This document shows, in pieces, positions 63,831-64,000 of a DNA stretch of 64,000 bases. The notes below the pieces were generated by a model. The model made no database searches and had not been told where the DNA came from. It saw only the letters and a list, made by a program, of their open reading frames with translations. Numbering within the stretch: the stretch's first letter is position 1; each line of letters opens with the position of its first letter. Both the position numbers and the translations under genes were made by a program. The stretch is from Allocoleopsis franciscana PCC 7113 (GTDB lineage: Bacteria > Cyanobacteriota > Cyanobacteriia > Cyanobacteriales > Coleofasciculaceae), in contig NC_019738.1 in NCBI RefSeq assembly GCF_000317515.1, positions 3,250,001 through 3,314,000 on the forward strand, written 5' to 3'.

Positions 63831-64000
63831 ATGGATAATGGGCGAAGCCAAACGCAGAAAGCAACTAGACCCAAACTATGGGAAGGAAACCTAATTTATG
63901 AGATAGCAAAAACCTTAAACTCCTTTTTGGCCGCAAACACGATTCAAACAGCTGTTGCTGCCTTCCAGATGTTGACTTTCAAAGACATTGTGTTTGTCAA
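63831..64000 (+). CDS. Partial ORF at the right edge with an overlapping MGEAKRRK frame
   Basis: Two frames overlap. One starts at ATG 63831 and stays open to the window end, ending ...LIYEIAKTLNSFLAANTIQTAVAAF and QMLTFKDIVFV; AGGAG is only 2 bases ahead, too close. The other starts at 63838, with AGGAG 9 bases ahead, reads MGEAKRRKQLDPNYGKET and stops at once. MGEAKRRK...DPNYGK is a common opening of small cyanobacterial proteins, so a one-base frameshift near 63890 joining the two is a good explanation. The gene cannot be named without the rest. Confidence 0.4.
   Translation, partial: MDNGRSQTQKATRPKLWEGNLIYEIAKTLNSFLAANTIQTAVAAFQMLTFKDIVFV

Overview
The window looks like chromosomal DNA of a filamentous, morphologically complex cyanobacterium. 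The evidence is the dense HIP1 octamer GCGATCGC, very long PAS/GAF sensor kinases, an NB-ARC/WD40 protein, several Uma2-family genes, heptamer tandem repeats and palindromic dispersed repeats, next to cyanobacterial housekeeping genes such as a plastoquinone-type chorismate lyase homologue. The genus cannot be fixed from sequence reading alone.

Layout. 1-4.2 kb: the 3' part of a histidine kinase, a PAS/GAF class III adenylate cyclase and an AlkB-like oxygenase. 4.4-7.3 kb: DUF4129, DUF4350 and MoxR ATPase genes in one direction. 7.4-19.6 kb: a 1579-residue protein with fourteen ~65-residue repeats, an NB-ARC/14xWD40 protein, a toxin-antitoxin pair bracketed by diverged 68-bp direct repeats, and a long carotenoid-oxygenase homologue. 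19.8-26.2 kb: two overlapping sensor genes (7xPAS-GAF hybrid kinase and REC-kinase). 26.4-28.7 kb: DUF58 and a polytopic membrane protein, which I read as the displaced other half of the MoxR locus. 28.7-35.2 kb: multi-GAF protein, pyrD, a tiny 46-residue gene and two response regulators.

35.3-37.0 kb is a graveyard: a truncated conserved gene, a coiled-coil gene with two +1 frameshifts, an intact HNH endonuclease gene and a frameshifted XisI remnant. 37.1-46.2 kb: three Uma2-family genes around metH and a fusion of an XRE-type helix-turn-helix with a dynamin-like P-loop GTPase, which has its own palindromic operator. 46.5-53.1 kb: M20 amidohydrolase, bioD, a membrane Ser/Thr kinase, a ~1 kb non-coding stretch, prs and a conserved hypothetical. 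53.2-56.3 kb: an LCIB-type carbonic anhydrase homologue, a two-repeat CRISPR remnant, a complete IS1634-like element with 29-bp inverted repeats, a TTTGAT duplication and a frameshifted transposase, and tRNA-Val. 56.3-64 kb: DUF2227, a fibrillin-like protein, chorismate lyase, purF, purL, dhaK and a partial ORF.

How the genes work together. Nucleotide and one-carbon metabolism is well represented (pyrD, prs, purF, purL, metH) but scattered rather than in one operon. Signalling genes are in excess, and the kinase pair at 19.8-26.2 kb is translationally coupled. The best candidates for undescribed biology are the XRE-GTPase with its operator, the 65-residue-repeat protein, the split MoxR/DUF58 locus next to an NB-ARC protein with a VMAP-like N-terminus, and the small KDFLG protein. 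A recurring oddity is in-frame insertion of repeat-like sequence into conserved proteins (two kinase ATPase domains, DUF58, MetH).
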